Made by a program: the position numbers and the translations under genes. Below, in pieces: positions 42,237 to 52,168 of a DNA stretch of 56,620 nt (position 1 is its first letter; each line of letters opens with the position of its first letter). Under the pieces are notes generated by a model. It had not been told where the DNA came from. It did no database searches and worked only from the letters and a program-made list of their open reading frames with translations. The stretch spans positions 1-56,620 of the forward strand of contig JABDHA010000012.1 of NCBI GenBank assembly GCA_013285705.1, read 5' to 3'. Origin of the DNA: Acidobacteriota bacterium. Lineage in GTDB: Bacteria > Acidobacteriota > Terriglobia > Terriglobales > Acidobacteriaceae.

Positions 42237-42264
42237 AAAAGCTATACTAGTCTTGTAGCTTTTT
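42237..42264. promoter_or_regulatory. Palindrome between peptidase and trp operon
   Basis: AAAAGCTA (42237-42244) and TAGCTTTT (42256-42263) form a perfect 8-bp inverted repeat around 11 bases, 14 bases before trpC. It may be an operator or a short hairpin in the leader. Confidence 0.4.
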
Positions 42265-42277
42265 ATTGGACATCTCC

Positions 42278-43072
42278 ATGCATCTGGAACGAATTCTTGC
42301 CAAAACCCGGGAAACGGTCGCTGAGCGCAAAGAGCGCGTGCCCTTTCATGTGCTGGAACAGCGCGCCTCAAAGCATGCTCCGCGTGGCTTTGCGCGGGCA
42401 CTCCGCGCACGCTCTCAGAAATCACCCGCGATCATCGCGGAATTAAAAAAAGCTTCTCCCTCCAAGGGCCTTATCCGACCTGAGTTCGATGTCCGCTCGC
42501 TGGCATTGGAGTTGGCAGATGCAGGCGCGGCTGCCCTGTCTGTATTGACCGATGAGCCATTTTTTCAAGGCAGCCTGGAGAATCTTGAAATTGCTTCCGC
42601 TGCAGTTACGATTCCCTGCCTGCGCAAAGATTTCATGATCGACGAATACCAGATTGTGGAAGCGCGCGCACATGGCGCCGATGCGATTCTGCTGATTGTG
42701 GCCGCACTGACTGATTCTGAGCTGACCACGCTAAATGACGCTGCTCATCGTTATGAGCTGGACGTGCTCTGCGAAGTGCATGCTGCCGACGAATTACAGC
42801 GCGCACGCGACCTGGGCTGTGATGCCTTTGGCGTAAACAATCGCAACCTGAAAACGTTTGAAGTACGGCTGGGAAACTCGCTCGATCTGGCCGAGCAACT
42901 GCCACGCGGCGCCCTGCACGTGGCGGAAAGCGGTATTCATTCCGCAGATGACATTCAACGTCTGCGCGCGGCCGGATATCACGCATTTCTCGTTGGCGAA
43001 TCCCTGATGCGTCAACCATCTCCAGGTGCGGCGTTGGCGCAGTTGCTGCAACCTGTCGCCGCGCGGATATAA
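42278..43072 (+). CDS. trpC: Indole-3-glycerol phosphate synthase
   Basis: Closes CdRP to indole-3-glycerol phosphate in tryptophan synthesis. TIM-barrel signatures: ILAKTRETVAERKERVP at the N-terminus, SPAIIAELKKASPSKGLIRPEFD, ALSVLTDEPFFQGS, CLRKDFMIDEYQIVEARAHGADAILLIVAALT, and GVNNRNLKTFEV with HVAESGIHSADDI at the phosphate end. The 264 residues are normal. ATG 42278 (MHLERI) is preferred over the TTG at 42266. First gene of the seven-gene aromatic run. Confidence 0.97.
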   Translation: MHLERILAKTRETVAERKERVPFHVLEQRASKHAPRGFARALRARSQKSPAIIAELKKASPSKGLIRPEFDVRSLALELADAGAAALSVLTDEPFFQGSLENLEIASAAVTIPCLRKDFMIDEYQIVEARAHGADAILLIVAALTDSELTTLNDAAHRYELDVLCEVHAADELQRARDLGCDAFGVNNRNLKTFEVRLGNSLDLAEQLPRGALHVAESGIHSADDIQRLRAAGYHAFLVGESLMRQPSPGAALAQLLQPVAARI

Positions 43073-43076
43073 ACCG

Positions 43077-43748
43077 ATGTGGATCAAAATCTGCGGCAAC
43101 ACGAACCTCGAAGACGCGCAGCTTGCAGTCGAAGCTGGCGCGAACGCGGTCGGCTTTGTCTTCGCCACGAGTCCGAGGCAAGTCACTATTGACACCGTGA
43201 GCCGCATCACGCCGCACCTCCCGGAAACGATCGAAAAATATGGCGTCTTCGTCGATGCAGGCTTCGATGAAATTGTCCGGACTGTGACAGACAGTGGCCT
43301 GACCGGGGCACAACTGCACTCGATAGACGACCCGCTCCTGCCATCGAAACTACGCGCACATTTTGGACCGGCGTTCGGCATTCTGCGGGTCATCCATTAT
43401 GCGCAAGACCTCGCAACGCAGCTGAATGCTCTGCGCGAAAACAACGCAGCCGATGCCGTATTGATCGACTCGCGCACGGCAACCGCAGTCGGCGGAACCG
43501 GCATTCGCTTTGACTGGCAGGCGGCAAGCCGCAGCTTTCTGGATTCCGCGCCTCGCCTGCGGCTAATAGCAGCCGGCGGATTGAATCCTCAAAACGTAGC
43601 CGAAGCCATCCGTCTTCTCGATCCGTGGGGCGTCGACGTAGCAAGCGGCGTAGAATCTGCGCCCGGCAGGAAAGATCCGGCACGGGTAAAAGCGTTTGTC
43701 ACTGCGGCAAAAATGGCGGCCAATGAAATCACAGTCTCATCGAGATGA
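43077..43748 (+). CDS. trpF: Phosphoribosylanthranilate isomerase
   Basis: Converts phosphoribosylanthranilate to CdRP, the step before TrpC. Conserved features: KICGNTNLEDAQLAVEAGANAVGFVFA with the catalytic Cys at the start, GVFVDAG, AVLIDSRTATAVGGTG and AAGGLNPQNVAEAI with a final GVDVASGVESAPGRKDP. About 223 residues, the usual length. ATG 43077 lies 4 bases after the trpC stop; the two are not fused here. Confidence 0.97.
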   Translation: MWIKICGNTNLEDAQLAVEAGANAVGFVFATSPRQVTIDTVSRITPHLPETIEKYGVFVDAGFDEIVRTVTDSGLTGAQLHSIDDPLLPSKLRAHFGPAFGILRVIHYAQDLATQLNALRENNAADAVLIDSRTATAVGGTGIRFDWQAASRSFLDSAPRLRLIAAGGLNPQNVAEAIRLLDPWGVDVASGVESAPGRKDPARVKAFVTAAKMAANEITVSSR

Positions 43749-43781
43749 TGGCGTAAGCTGAAAAGATAAGGGGAATTGATC

Positions 43782-44993
43782 GTGAGCACCGCGACACATC
43801 CAACCGCTGCAAAGTCCACCGGACGCTTTGGCGCATACGGCGGGCGCTACGTGCCCGAAACTCTGATGGCCGCTCTCGAAGAGCTGGAACAAGCCTATGC
43901 CGAGGCACAGACCGACCCGGCCTTCCACGCGGAGCTAGACTCCTTGTTGCGCGATTACGCCGGACGCCCCACGCCGCTCTATTTCGCCTCTCGCCTGACG
44001 GAACAGCTTGGCGCCGCGAAGATCTACCTCAAGCGCGAAGACCTGCTGCACACCGGCGCGCATAAGATCAACAACTGTATCGGCCAGGGCCTGCTCGCCA
44101 AGCGCATGGGTAAGAAGCGCATCATCGCCGAAACCGGCGCAGGTCAGCACGGCGTAGCTACGGCTACAGTCTGCGCGCTCTTCGGCATGGAGTGCGTCGT
44201 CTACATGGGCGAAGAAGATATGCGACGGCAGGAGCTGAATGTCTACCGCATGCGCCTTCTTGGCGCTGAAGTACGCGGCGTAAGCTCCGGCTCGCGCACC
44301 TTGAAAGATGCCATCAACGAAGCTATGCGCGATTGGGTCACGAACGTCCGCACCACGCACTATCTATTAGGTAGCGTACTCGGCGCTCATCCCTACCCGA
44401 TGATGGTGCGTGATTTCCATCGCGTCATCAGCAAAGAAGCGCGCGAACAGATTCTCGAGAAAGAGGGCCGCTTGCCGAACGCGGTCATCGCCTGCGTTGG
44501 CGGCGGATCGAACGCCATCGGAGCCTTCTATGAATTCATTCCTGATAAAGACGTCCGCCTGATTGGCGTCGAAGCCGGCGGACGCGGCGCTGCACTCGGA
44601 GAACATGCCGCACGTTTTCAGGGCGGATCGCCCGGCGTGCTGCAAGGGACATTTTCCTACGTTCTTCAAGATGACGCCGGACAGATTGCGCTGACGCATT
44701 CCGTTTCCGCGGGACTCGACTACGCATCGATCGGACCCGAGCACGCGATGCTGCATGACTCCGGACGCGCCGAATATACCTCGGCAAACGATCAGGCCGC
44801 CCTCGACGCAACTGTAACCCTGGCGCGCACAGAAGGCATTCTGCCCGCGCTTGAAAGCGCGCACGCCGTGGCCGAGTGCATCCGGCTTGCACCGACTCTA
44901 TCTCGACATGACATACTAATAATCAACCTCTCAGGACGTGGCGATAAAGACATGGGAATCCTATCCCGCGAACTGAAGCTCAAGGGCGCTTGA
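43782..44993 (+). CDS. trpB: Tryptophan synthase beta chain
   Basis: Joins indole with serine through pyridoxal phosphate. The PLP Lys95 lies in HTGAHKINN, the phosphate loop is GGGSNAIG, and [17 protein letters not shown] matches TrpB type 1, the form that pairs with Trp[10 protein letters not shown] ends the fold. The GTG start at 43782 has AAGGGGA 8 bases upstream; the frame begins at 43776 with a TTG. 403 residues. It lies 19 bases before trpA. Confidence 0.98.
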   Translation: MSTATHPTAAKSTGRFGAYGGRYVPETLMAALEELEQAYAEAQTDPAFHAELDSLLRDYAGRPTPLYFASRLTEQLGAAKIYLKREDLLHTGAHKINNCIGQGLLAKRMGKKRIIAETGAGQHGVATATVCALFGMECVVYMGEEDMRRQELNVYRMRLLGAEVRGVSSGSRTLKDAINEAMRDWVTNVRTTHYLLGSVLGAHPYPMMVRDFHRVISKEAREQILEKEGRLPNAVIACVGGGSNAIGAFYEFIPDKDVRLIGVEAGGRGAALGEHAARFQGGSPGVLQGTFSYVLQDDAGQIALTHSVSAGLDYASIGPEHAMLHDSGRAEYTSANDQAALDATVTLARTEGILPALESAHAVAECIRLAPTLSRHDILIINLSGRGDKDMGILSRELKLKGA

Positions 44994-45012
44994 CGGAGTT
45001 TTAGACACAACC

Positions 45013-45792
45013 ATGCCGATTCGTTTCAGCACCAAGCCGGGACTGGTAATCTACCTGACGGCCGGCGATCCCGATCTGCCAACAACGCGCGCCATTGCGC
45101 TGGCCGCAATCGACGCGGGTGCGGATGTTCTCGAATTGGGCGTGCCCTTCAGCGATCCGTTGGCCGATGGCCCGATCATTCAACGCGCAAGCGAACGCGC
45201 AGTGCAAAATGGCACGAAGCTCTCTGATGTGCTGGCTCTCGCTGCGGACTTACGGCGCGAGCGTCCGCATGCGGGCCTGGTCATCTTCTCCTACTTCAAC
45301 CCTGTCTTGCGCTTCGGGCTGGAGCGCTTCTGCGCCACGGCCAAAGAGGCCGGCGTCGATGGTGTGTTGATCACAGACATGATCGTCGAAGAAGCAGACG
45401 AATATCTGCATCAGCTACACAAGCATCAGCTGGCGCCGATCTTCCTCGCTGCACCCACCAGTCCCGATGAGCGCCTGCAGCGGATCGCAAAAGTTTCGCA
45501 AGGATTCGTCTACGCAATCTCGCGGACCGGTATCACCGGCACGCAGCAGACGCTTGCAAAGGATGCGGAAGAGTTAGTCAAGCGGTTGCGCAAATTTACA
45601 GATTTACCGATTGCTGTCGGCTTCGGCGTCTCGAACGCTGAACATGTCGCAACCATTGGTGAATTCGCGAACGCGGCCGTTGTCGGCAGCGCCATCGTTT
45701 CGCTGATTGAGCAGTCCACCCGCGATGAAGCCCCGACCTCGATCGCACGATTTATCAAGGGTCTGCGTCAATCCGTGGCGCTGGCCCGTTAA
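45013..45792 (+). CDS. trpA: Tryptophan synthase alpha chain
   Basis: Releases indole from indole-3-glycerol phosphate. Catalytic Glu41 and Asp52 are in LELGVPFSDPLADGP. Further signatures are GVDGVLITDMIVEEADEY, FLAAPTSPDERLQRIA, FVYAISRTGITGTQ and VGFGVSNAEHVATI. 259 residues, a little shorter than E. coli TrpA. Confidence 0.98.
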   Translation: MPIRFSTKPGLVIYLTAGDPDLPTTRAIALAAIDAGADVLELGVPFSDPLADGPIIQRASERAVQNGTKLSDVLALAADLRRERPHAGLVIFSYFNPVLRFGLERFCATAKEAGVDGVLITDMIVEEADEYLHQLHKHQLAPIFLAAPTSPDERLQRIAKVSQGFVYAISRTGITGTQQTLAKDAEELVKRLRKFTDLPIAVGFGVSNAEHVATIGEFANAAVVGSAIVSLIEQSTRDEAPTSIARFIKGLRQSVALAR

Positions 45793-45864
45793 TTCCGCTT
45801 AAGATTCCGGCAAATTCAACTCCAGCGCAGGTGTGTTGCCGCGCGCTCGAAAGGAAGGAACTAC

Positions 45865-46194
45865 ATGGATATTGCAGACTGGCGCAAGAAGATCGATGCA
45901 ATCGACCTACAGATTGTGACGCTCCTTAGTGAACGTGCCCTCGCCGCACAAGCCATTGGCAAGCTGAAGCAGGCGACCGATCTGCCCGTGTATGAACCGA
46001 ACCGTGAGCGCGTGATCTTCGAGAGAGTGCGTGCAGCCAATAAGGGCCCCCTGCCCGATATTGAGCTCGTGCACATCTATGAGCGCATCATTGATGTGAT
46101 GCGAGCGCTGCAGTCGGACGAACTAGCCTCACAGAGATCCGCATCTGCCCAAAAGCAGGATGTGCAAGCAGGGGGGACAGGAAAGCAATCATGA
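45865..46194 (+). CDS. Chorismate mutase (AroQ class)
   Basis: Rearranges chorismate to prephenate at the head of the Phe/Tyr branch. A 109-residue all-helical protein: [30 protein letters not shown], then [16 protein letters not shown] and [16 protein letters not shown], the three helices of AroQ mutases. The last 25 residues are an extra Ser/Gln-rich tail. GGAAGGAA precedes the ATG. Its stop overlaps the next start (ATGA), so it is translationally coupled to the DAHP synthase. Confidence 0.93.
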   Translation: MDIADWRKKIDAIDLQIVTLLSERALAAQAIGKLKQATDLPVYEPNRERVIFERVRAANKGPLPDIELVHIYERIIDVMRALQSDELASQRSASAQKQDVQAGGTGKQS

Positions 46195-47210
46195 TCGTTG
46201 CCATGCAGGAGCATGCATCCGAAGAACAAATACAACATGTTACCGAGCGGCTTTTGGAGCTGGGATTCAAAGTCCATCGCACCACGGGCACAGTCCAGAC
46301 CATTCTCGCGGGTGTCGGAACGCCCGCAGCCTTTGACGTAAAGGACTTTGAAGTATTGGATGGAGTGGCGGAAGCGTATCGTATCTCTTCTCCATACAAG
46401 CTGGCCGGCCGAAGCTTTCGCCCAGAAGGCACGGTGATCCGTTTCCCCAATGGAGTCACCGTCGGCGGCGAAGAAATCGTCGTCATGGCTGGTCCGTGCT
46501 CGGTAGAGAGCCGCGAGCAAATCTTCGCTGCCGCGGAGAAGGTAAAAGCAGCTGGCGCGAAATTTCTTCGCGGAGGCGCCTTCAAGCCACGCAGCTCGCC
46601 GTATTCTTTCCAGGGTATGGGCCTTGAAGGGCTCAAACTACTGCGCGAAGTAGGCGATGCAACCGGGTTGCTCATTATCAGCGAGGTCATGGAGATTTCG
46701 CAGATTGAGCTGATGCTGCCTTATGTCGATGTCTTCCAGGTAGGCGCGCGCAATATGCAGAATTTCAACCTACTACGTGAGCTCGGCCTGATACGCAAGC
46801 CAATATTGTTGAAGCGCGGCATCGCCGCCACTATTGAAGAGCTGCTACTCTCGGCGGAATACATCCTGTCAGGCGGCAACTACGAGGTAATGCTCTGCGA
46901 GCGCGGCATTCGTACCTTTGAAACTTACACGCGCAACACAATGGACATCTCTGCCATTCCGGTCGTAAAGAAGCTGTCGCACCTGCCCATGCTCGGCGAC
47001 CCGTCGCATGGCGTCGGCCTTCGCGACAAAGTTCCCGCCATGGCGCGCGCCGCAGTCGCCGCCGGAGCAGACGGCTTGCTGATTGAAGTGCATCCTAATC
47101 CTGACAAGGCCGTTTCTGATGGCGCGCAGACACTCTTCCCCGAGCAGTTCGCGAAGCTGATGAATGAGCTGCGGATGATTGCGCCTGCCGTCGAGAGGAT
47201 CATCGGCTAG
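46191..47210 (+). CDS. aroF: 3-deoxy-7-phosphoheptulonate synthase (type I beta)
   Basis: First enzyme of the shikimate pathway, joining erythrose-4-phosphate and PEP. The N-terminal 70 residues form the ferredoxin-like regulatory domain ([22 protein letters not shown]), then the barrel: [64 protein letters not shown] and [13 protein letters not shown]. This class is commonly feedback-controlled through an attached or neighbouring mutase; here the mutase is a separate, coupled gene. Confidence 0.96.
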   Translation: MIVAMQEHASEEQIQHVTERLLELGFKVHRTTGTVQTILAGVGTPAAFDVKDFEVLDGVAEAYRISSPYKLAGRSFRPEGTVIRFPNGVTVGGEEIVVMAGPCSVESREQIFAAAEKVKAAGAKFLRGGAFKPRSSPYSFQGMGLEGLKLLREVGDATGLLIISEVMEISQIELMLPYVDVFQVGARNMQNFNLLRELGLIRKPILLKRGIAATIEELLLSAEYILSGGNYEVMLCERGIRTFETYTRNTMDISAIPVVKKLSHLPMLGDPSHGVGLRDKVPAMARAAVAAGADGLLIEVHPNPDKAVSDGAQTLFPEQFAKLMNELRMIAPAVERIIG

Positions 47211-47212
47211 TT

Positions 47213-48094
47213 ATGCCTATTGCGCGCATCGCCATTCTCGGTACCGGGCTGATCGGCAGCTCCGTCGGAATGGCGTTGCGCCAGAATGGCTTCAGCGGAA
47301 ACATATTCGGGTGGGACCGCGATGCCTCTCAAACTGCAACGGCCCTGAGCCGTGGAGCCATCAGCATCGTTGCGGAAGAGCCACTGACCGCAGCCGAACA
47401 GAGCGATCTCATTCTGCTCAGCGGCCCGGTCTTCAGCATTCTTGAATGGCTGGATCAACTCGCTCCTATCCTGAAACCAAATCAGCTTGTCACCGATGTT
47501 GGCAGTGTGAAACGCATCCTGTGCGAACGCTCTGCCGGCAACTACAACCAGCCGGACAAACCGGGATTTCTTCCGGGCCATCCTATGGCGGGTAAAGAAC
47601 TCGGCGGAGTCGCAAACGCCGATGCCGAACTCTTTCGCGGCGCCGTGTGGCTCTTTACCGAGTGCGCTGGCAGTTCCGGCATGTCACCGGAAGCAAGCAC
47701 CAAAGCAGCGGAATGGCGAGAATGGGTACAGAAATTCGGCAGCCGCGTCCTTGAGCTCGATGCAGCGCGTCACGATGAACTATGCGCATGGGTGAGTCAT
47801 CTTCCGCAATTCGTCTCGACGGCCCTCAGCGCATTGCTCGAAGACAAATTCCCCGACGACCAAGATCTTCGCGCCATCGGTGGACGCGCTCTGCGTGAAA
47901 TGACACGGCTCGGTGCCAGTCCATATTCCATGTGGCGCGATATTGCGCATACAAACGCAGAAGCTGTGTCGGCCACTTTGCTCGCGCTCGAGCAGCGTCT
48001 GACTCATCTGCGCGAGCACTTGAAAACGCCTGAGCTCCGCGACGAATTCGAGTTGGCGAATCGCTTTCGCCTGGGCACTCCCCATAAACCTTAG
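47213..48094 (+). CDS. tyrA: Prephenate dehydrogenase
   Basis: Oxidises prephenate to 4-hydroxyphenylpyruvate for tyrosine. The NAD-binding start is ARIAILGTGLIGSSVGMALRQNG, followed by DLILLSGPVFSILEWL, TDVGSVKRIL, FLPGHPMAGKELGGVANA and HDELCAWVSHLPQFVSTALSALL. 293 residues, without an ACT domain. It starts 2 bases after the DAHP synthase stop; last gene of the run. Confidence 0.96.
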   Translation: MPIARIAILGTGLIGSSVGMALRQNGFSGNIFGWDRDASQTATALSRGAISIVAEEPLTAAEQSDLILLSGPVFSILEWLDQLAPILKPNQLVTDVGSVKRILCERSAGNYNQPDKPGFLPGHPMAGKELGGVANADAELFRGAVWLFTECAGSSGMSPEASTKAAEWREWVQKFGSRVLELDAARHDELCAWVSHLPQFVSTALSALLEDKFPDDQDLRAIGGRALREMTRLGASPYSMWRDIAHTNAEAVSATLLALEQRLTHLREHLKTPELRDEFELANRFRLGTPHKP

Positions 48095-48124
48095 GACGTA
48101 TCGATTGATTGGATGAAAAGAACT

Positions 48125-48147
48125 GTCATCCTGAGCGAAGGATCTGC
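48125..48147 (+). repeat. Interspersed intergenic repeat, copy 2
   Basis: GTCATCCTGAGCGAAGGATC and following TGC, a shorter relative of the copies at 36664 and 52054, 30 bases after tyrA. Confidence 0.5.
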
Positions 48148-48209
48148 TTTTCGCAATCCATAAGAGCAGCCAGGAATCGAGAATGTTCTAGATAGACAGA
48201 AGCGGTAAC

Positions 48210-50030
48210 ATGGTGGGCATGCGCAAATCTGGTCTGACCACTGCCTCCCTTGTCATTTTTCTTGCCAGCGTCACCTCTCTCAAAGCACAGCAGCCCACAA
48301 CGCTGCTTGTCGATGTGGACCATCGTCAGCAGACCAGCCTGGATGGCTCATGGCACTACATAGTCGACCCGTATAAGAATGGCCTGGGCGATCCTGACAA
48401 ACCGAACCTGAATGGCTACGCAAAAAATGGCCATCCTGTCCCAGGCGGCCCCTTGCAGGAATATGACTTTGCACAATCCCCGACGCTTCAGGTGCCGGGC
48501 GACTGGAACTCGCAAAAGCCCGAGCTTTTCTTCTATGAAGGCACACTCTGGTACCAACGGGACTTCGATTATCAACCGAAGCCGCACACCCGCGTCTTTC
48601 TTCACTTCGGCGCGGTCAATTATGCGGCACACGTCTTCGTGAACGACAATTACGTGTGCCGGCACGAAGGCGGCTTTACTCCTTTCGATTGCGAAATAAC
48701 CAGCGTCCTGAAGCCCGGCAGCAATTTTGCAGTGATCGCAGCCGACAATCAACGTCAGGTGGAGCGCGTCCCCGGCATCAAGTCCGATTGGTGGAACTAT
48801 GGCGGTATCACGCGCGAAGTTTCCCTGGTCGAAGTCCCCGACAGCTTCATCGACGACTACTCGCTCCAACTACAAAAAGGTATCGAGGATAAGCTCAGCG
48901 GATATGTGCATCTTGTAGGAGCAGCCACCGGCGAAAAGGTAACGCTGCGCATCCCCGAGCTAAAGATCGAGCAGACCGCCGAAACGGACATCTCCGGCAA
49001 AGCTGCCTTTTCTTTCGCTGCGACTGATCTGCACCGCTGGTCGCCTGATGCGCCCAAGCTCTACAGCGTGGAAATGCACGCGGGCAGCGATGTACTCAAA
49101 GACGACGTAGGCTTCCGCACGGTGGAAGTCCAAGGCGAAAAAGTCCTGCTGAATGGCATGCCTCTCTTCCTGCGCGGCATCTGCATACAAGGAGAAGCGC
49201 CGTACCGCTCCGGGCGTGCCTGGTCGGAACAGGACGCCGAGACACTCTTGGGCTGGGCGCATGAGCTCAACGCCAACTTTGTGCGTCTCGCGCACTACCC
49301 TCACGACGAGCATATGACCCGCGTCGCCGACAGACTCGGCATCCTCGTATGGTCTGAGATTCCCGTCTACTGGGGCAACGCGTGGACGAACCCTCATACC
49401 TTCGACGTCGCCAGCCAGCAGCTTCACGAGATGATCCGACGCGACAGCAACAAAGCATCCGTGATCATGTGGTCGATGTCGAACGAAACCCCGATCAGCC
49501 CTGAGCGCACCGAATTTATCGGCAAGCTTGCCGGACTGGCGCGTCAGCAGGACTCCACGCGCCTGATCACCTCGGCAGTGGTGATACCGCACCATGCTGA
49601 CGATAAGACAATCGTGATGAACGATCCGCTAGGGCAATATCTCGATGTGCTTGGATACAACGAGTACTTTGGCTGGTATGGCGGCAAGCCAAGCGAGATC
49701 CCTCAGATCAAGTGGGAAAACCCAATGCACAAGCCGCTCATCGTCAGCGAATTTGGCGCAGGCGCGAAGGCCGGCCTGCACAAAGATGCGGACTACCGCT
49801 TCAGCGAAGAGTACCAGGCGAACGTATTTGAGCAGCAGTTTCAGATGCTCAACAACATCCCGTTTCTAGCAGGCATGACGCCGTGGCTCCTCATGGATTT
49901 CCGTTCGCCGATGCGGCAGCTTCCCGGCATCCAGGATTATTACAACCGCAAAGGCCTGGTCTCCGACAAGGGCGAAAAGAAGAAGGCTTTTTCAGTGCTG
50001 CAAGAATATTACGAACAGAAAGCAAAATAA
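48210..50030 (+). CDS. Secreted GH2 glycosidase (beta-glucuronidase/galactosidase-like)
   Basis: A 606-residue exported glycoside hydrolase of family 2. Signal peptide (TTASLVIFLASVTSLKAQ), jelly-roll sugar-binding domain (about 40-200, LDGSWHYIVDPY, LWYQRDFDY, VFVNDNYVCRHEGGFTPFDCEIT), Ig-like domain (about 205-300), then the barrel (GFRTVEVQGEKVLLNGMPLFLRGI, FVRLAHYPHDEHM). Acid/base Glu426 is in MSNETP and the nucleophile Glu514 in VSEFGAG. It resembles beta-glucuronidases more than LacZ by length and motif context, but the substrate is not certain. ATG at 48210, with another at 48219. Confidence 0.9.
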   Translation: MVGMRKSGLTTASLVIFLASVTSLKAQQPTTLLVDVDHRQQTSLDGSWHYIVDPYKNGLGDPDKPNLNGYAKNGHPVPGGPLQEYDFAQSPTLQVPGDWNSQKPELFFYEGTLWYQRDFDYQPKPHTRVFLHFGAVNYAAHVFVNDNYVCRHEGGFTPFDCEITSVLKPGSNFAVIAADNQRQVERVPGIKSDWWNYGGITREVSLVEVPDSFIDDYSLQLQKGIEDKLSGYVHLVGAATGEKVTLRIPELKIEQTAETDISGKAAFSFAATDLHRWSPDAPKLYSVEMHAGSDVLKDDVGFRTVEVQGEKVLLNGMPLFLRGICIQGEAPYRSGRAWSEQDAETLLGWAHELNANFVRLAHYPHDEHMTRVADRLGILVWSEIPVYWGNAWTNPHTFDVASQQLHEMIRRDSNKASVIMWSMSNETPISPERTEFIGKLAGLARQQDSTRLITSAVVIPHHADDKTIVMNDPLGQYLDVLGYNEYFGWYGGKPSEIPQIKWENPMHKPLIVSEFGAGAKAGLHKDADYRFSEEYQANVFEQQFQMLNNIPFLAGMTPWLLMDFRSPMRQLPGIQDYYNRKGLVSDKGEKKKAFSVLQEYYEQKAK

Positions 50031-50106
50031 GCGGCGGCGATTGATGCACTGATCCGTTAGACTGTCTTTTCTCTATTCACCAATATTCATCCATGGCCGA
50101 GGTCCC

Positions 50107-52026
50107 ATGAAAAAAGAACGATGGATTCACATTGTCTGCCTGTGTCTCTTTGCCGGCATACTTCTCCCTTATGCAACGGCTCAAGACAAACCTGCTGCGC
50201 CCGAAGAAGACTACGTCAAAGCGCATTACACAAAATATGAATACCGCATCCCCATGCGCGATGGCGTTCACCTGTTCACCTCCGTTTATGTGCCGAAGGA
50301 TACCTCGCAGAGTTATCCGTTCATGATCGATCGCACGCCCTACAGCGTCGCACCATATGGCGAAGACCAATACAAGAAGAGCCTCGGGCCTTCGGATGAG
50401 TTCGAAAAAGCAGGCTATATCTTTGTCTACCAGGATGTGCGCGGGCGCTATCTATCGGAGGGCAAGTTTCTCGAAATGACGCCGCACATCGACGACAAGA
50501 AATCCCCCAAAGACGTCGACGATAGCTCCGATATGTACGACACGCTGGAGTATCTACTGAAGCATGTGCCCAACAACAACGGCAAAGCGGGCATCTGGGG
50601 AATCTCCTATCCCGGCTTCTACACTTCGGCCAGCATCATCGATTCGCACCCTGCACTGAAAGCTGCTTCACCGCAGGCTCCGATGACAAATCTTTTCAAA
50701 GGAGACGATGCTTATCACGGCGGCGCGTTCATGCTCGATGCCAATTTCGGATTCTACACCTTCTTCAAGCCATTCGATGAGCCGTCGTTACCAAAACACG
50801 AAACACCTTTCGATTTCGGCACGCCGAACGCCTACGACTTTTACCTCCACGTCGGCCCCACATCGAACCTCGATGCGAAATACCTGAAAGGGTCAAACCC
50901 GCTCTTCAACGACCAGATGTACCACACCACTTATGACGATTATTGGAAGGCGCGCGATCTTTCACAGCATATGAAGAACGTGAAATGCGCCGTGCTCGTC
51001 GTAGGCGGCTGGTTCGATGCGGAAGATCTGTCTGGGCCGTACAACACCTTCTACGCGATCAACAAATTCAATCCAGGCACAACCACCACACTGGTCGAGG
51101 GCCCGTGGGTGCACGGCGGATGGGCGCGCAGCAATGGCGATCATCTCGGAGACGCGCAGTTCAACGCCAAAACCGCAGAATTCTTCCGCAGGAACATCCA
51201 GTTTCCGTTCTTCGAGTACTACCTGAAAGGCAAGGGCTCGGCGATGCCGAAGGCCTATGTCTTTGAGACGGGAACCAATGTCTGGCGCACCTACGACACA
51301 TGGCCGCCCTCACCGGCAAAGCCTAAGACACTCTACTTCCACGCGGACGGCAAACTCTCTTTCGATCCGCCCGCCGACAAAGAAGGCTCTGACGAATACA
51401 TCAGCGACCCTGCGCATCCAGTTCCGTTTGTCGGCTACACCACTGACACCGTGCCACAGCGCTATATGGTCGACGATCAGCGTTTCGCCTCTACCCGCGC
51501 CGACGTGCTCGTCTATCAAACAGATCCGCTGACCGAAGACGTCACCATCGCTGGACCGATCTCGCCTAAATTAAAAGTATCCACCACAGGCACAGATTCA
51601 GACTTCGTCGTCAAGCTGATCGACGTCTATCCCAACGATTATCCGGATCCTGAAACAGATGACGGCGCAGGCAAGCGCATTTTAGGCGCGCCACCGCTGC
51701 ACATGGGCGGCTATCAGCAACTGCTGCGCGGAGAGCCCATGCGCGGCAAGTTCCGCAACAGCTGGGAAAAACCCGAAGCGTTCACACCGGGCAAGATGGC
51801 GGAAGTGGATTTCTCCATGCCTGACTTGAACCATACCTTCCGCAAGGGGCACCGCATCATGGTCCAGGTGCAGAGTTCATGGTTCCCACTGGTGGACCGC
51901 AATCCGCAGACCTTCACCGATATCCCGCGTGCCAGGCCGGAAGACTTCAAAACGGCCACCGAAACGATCTTCCACGACCGCGACGCTGCATCGGGAGTCG
52001 AGGTGCTGGTATTGCCACAACCTTAG
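50107..52026 (+). CDS. CocE/NonD-type alpha/beta hydrolase (S15 family)
   Basis: A 639-residue exported hydrolase. Signal peptide (WIHIVCLCLFAGILLPYATAQ), then the S15/CocE domain (IPMRDGVHLFTSVYVPKD, VYQDVRGRYLSEGKF) with nucleophile Ser167 in GISYPGF. A C-terminal jelly-roll domain (about 430-630, TEDVTIAGPISPKLKVSTTGTDSDFVVKLIDVYPNDY) matches the X-Pro dipeptidyl-peptidase C-terminal domain. Relatives cleave esters, glutaryl amides or X-Pro peptides; this one cannot be told apart by sequence alone. Confidence 0.92.
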   Translation: MKKERWIHIVCLCLFAGILLPYATAQDKPAAPEEDYVKAHYTKYEYRIPMRDGVHLFTSVYVPKDTSQSYPFMIDRTPYSVAPYGEDQYKKSLGPSDEFEKAGYIFVYQDVRGRYLSEGKFLEMTPHIDDKKSPKDVDDSSDMYDTLEYLLKHVPNNNGKAGIWGISYPGFYTSASIIDSHPALKAASPQAPMTNLFKGDDAYHGGAFMLDANFGFYTFFKPFDEPSLPKHETPFDFGTPNAYDFYLHVGPTSNLDAKYLKGSNPLFNDQMYHTTYDDYWKARDLSQHMKNVKCAVLVVGGWFDAEDLSGPYNTFYAINKFNPGTTTTLVEGPWVHGGWARSNGDHLGDAQFNAKTAEFFRRNIQFPFFEYYLKGKGSAMPKAYVFETGTNVWRTYDTWPPSPAKPKTLYFHADGKLSFDPPADKEGSDEYISDPAHPVPFVGYTTDTVPQRYMVDDQRFASTRADVLVYQTDPLTEDVTIAGPISPKLKVSTTGTDSDFVVKLIDVYPNDYPDPETDDGAGKRILGAPPLHMGGYQQLLRGEPMRGKFRNSWEKPEAFTPGKMAEVDFSMPDLNHTFRKGHRIMVQVQSSWFPLVDRNPQTFTDIPRARPEDFKTATETIFHDRDAASGVEVLVLPQP

Positions 52027-52053
52027 ACGTGATAGTTATAGGACAAATAAGCC

Positions 52054-52138
52054 GTCATTCTAAGCGGAGCGAAGAATCTCAACGATGTTGGCCCTGATAC
52101 ATCGCTGTGATTCTTCCTCACTCAGATCATCAGAATGA
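52054..52138. repeat. Interspersed repeat copy 3, in inverted pair
   Basis: GTCATTCTAAGCGGAGCGAAGAATC (first 20 bases plus AAATC-like end, 52054-52078) is faced by a diverged inverted copy starting GATTCTTCC and ending CAGAATGA (52109-52138), so the pair can form a large imperfect hairpin after the hydrolase gene. Confidence 0.55.
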
Positions 52139-52168
52139 AGGCTGAGGAATATATGGAATCGAGCCGTC

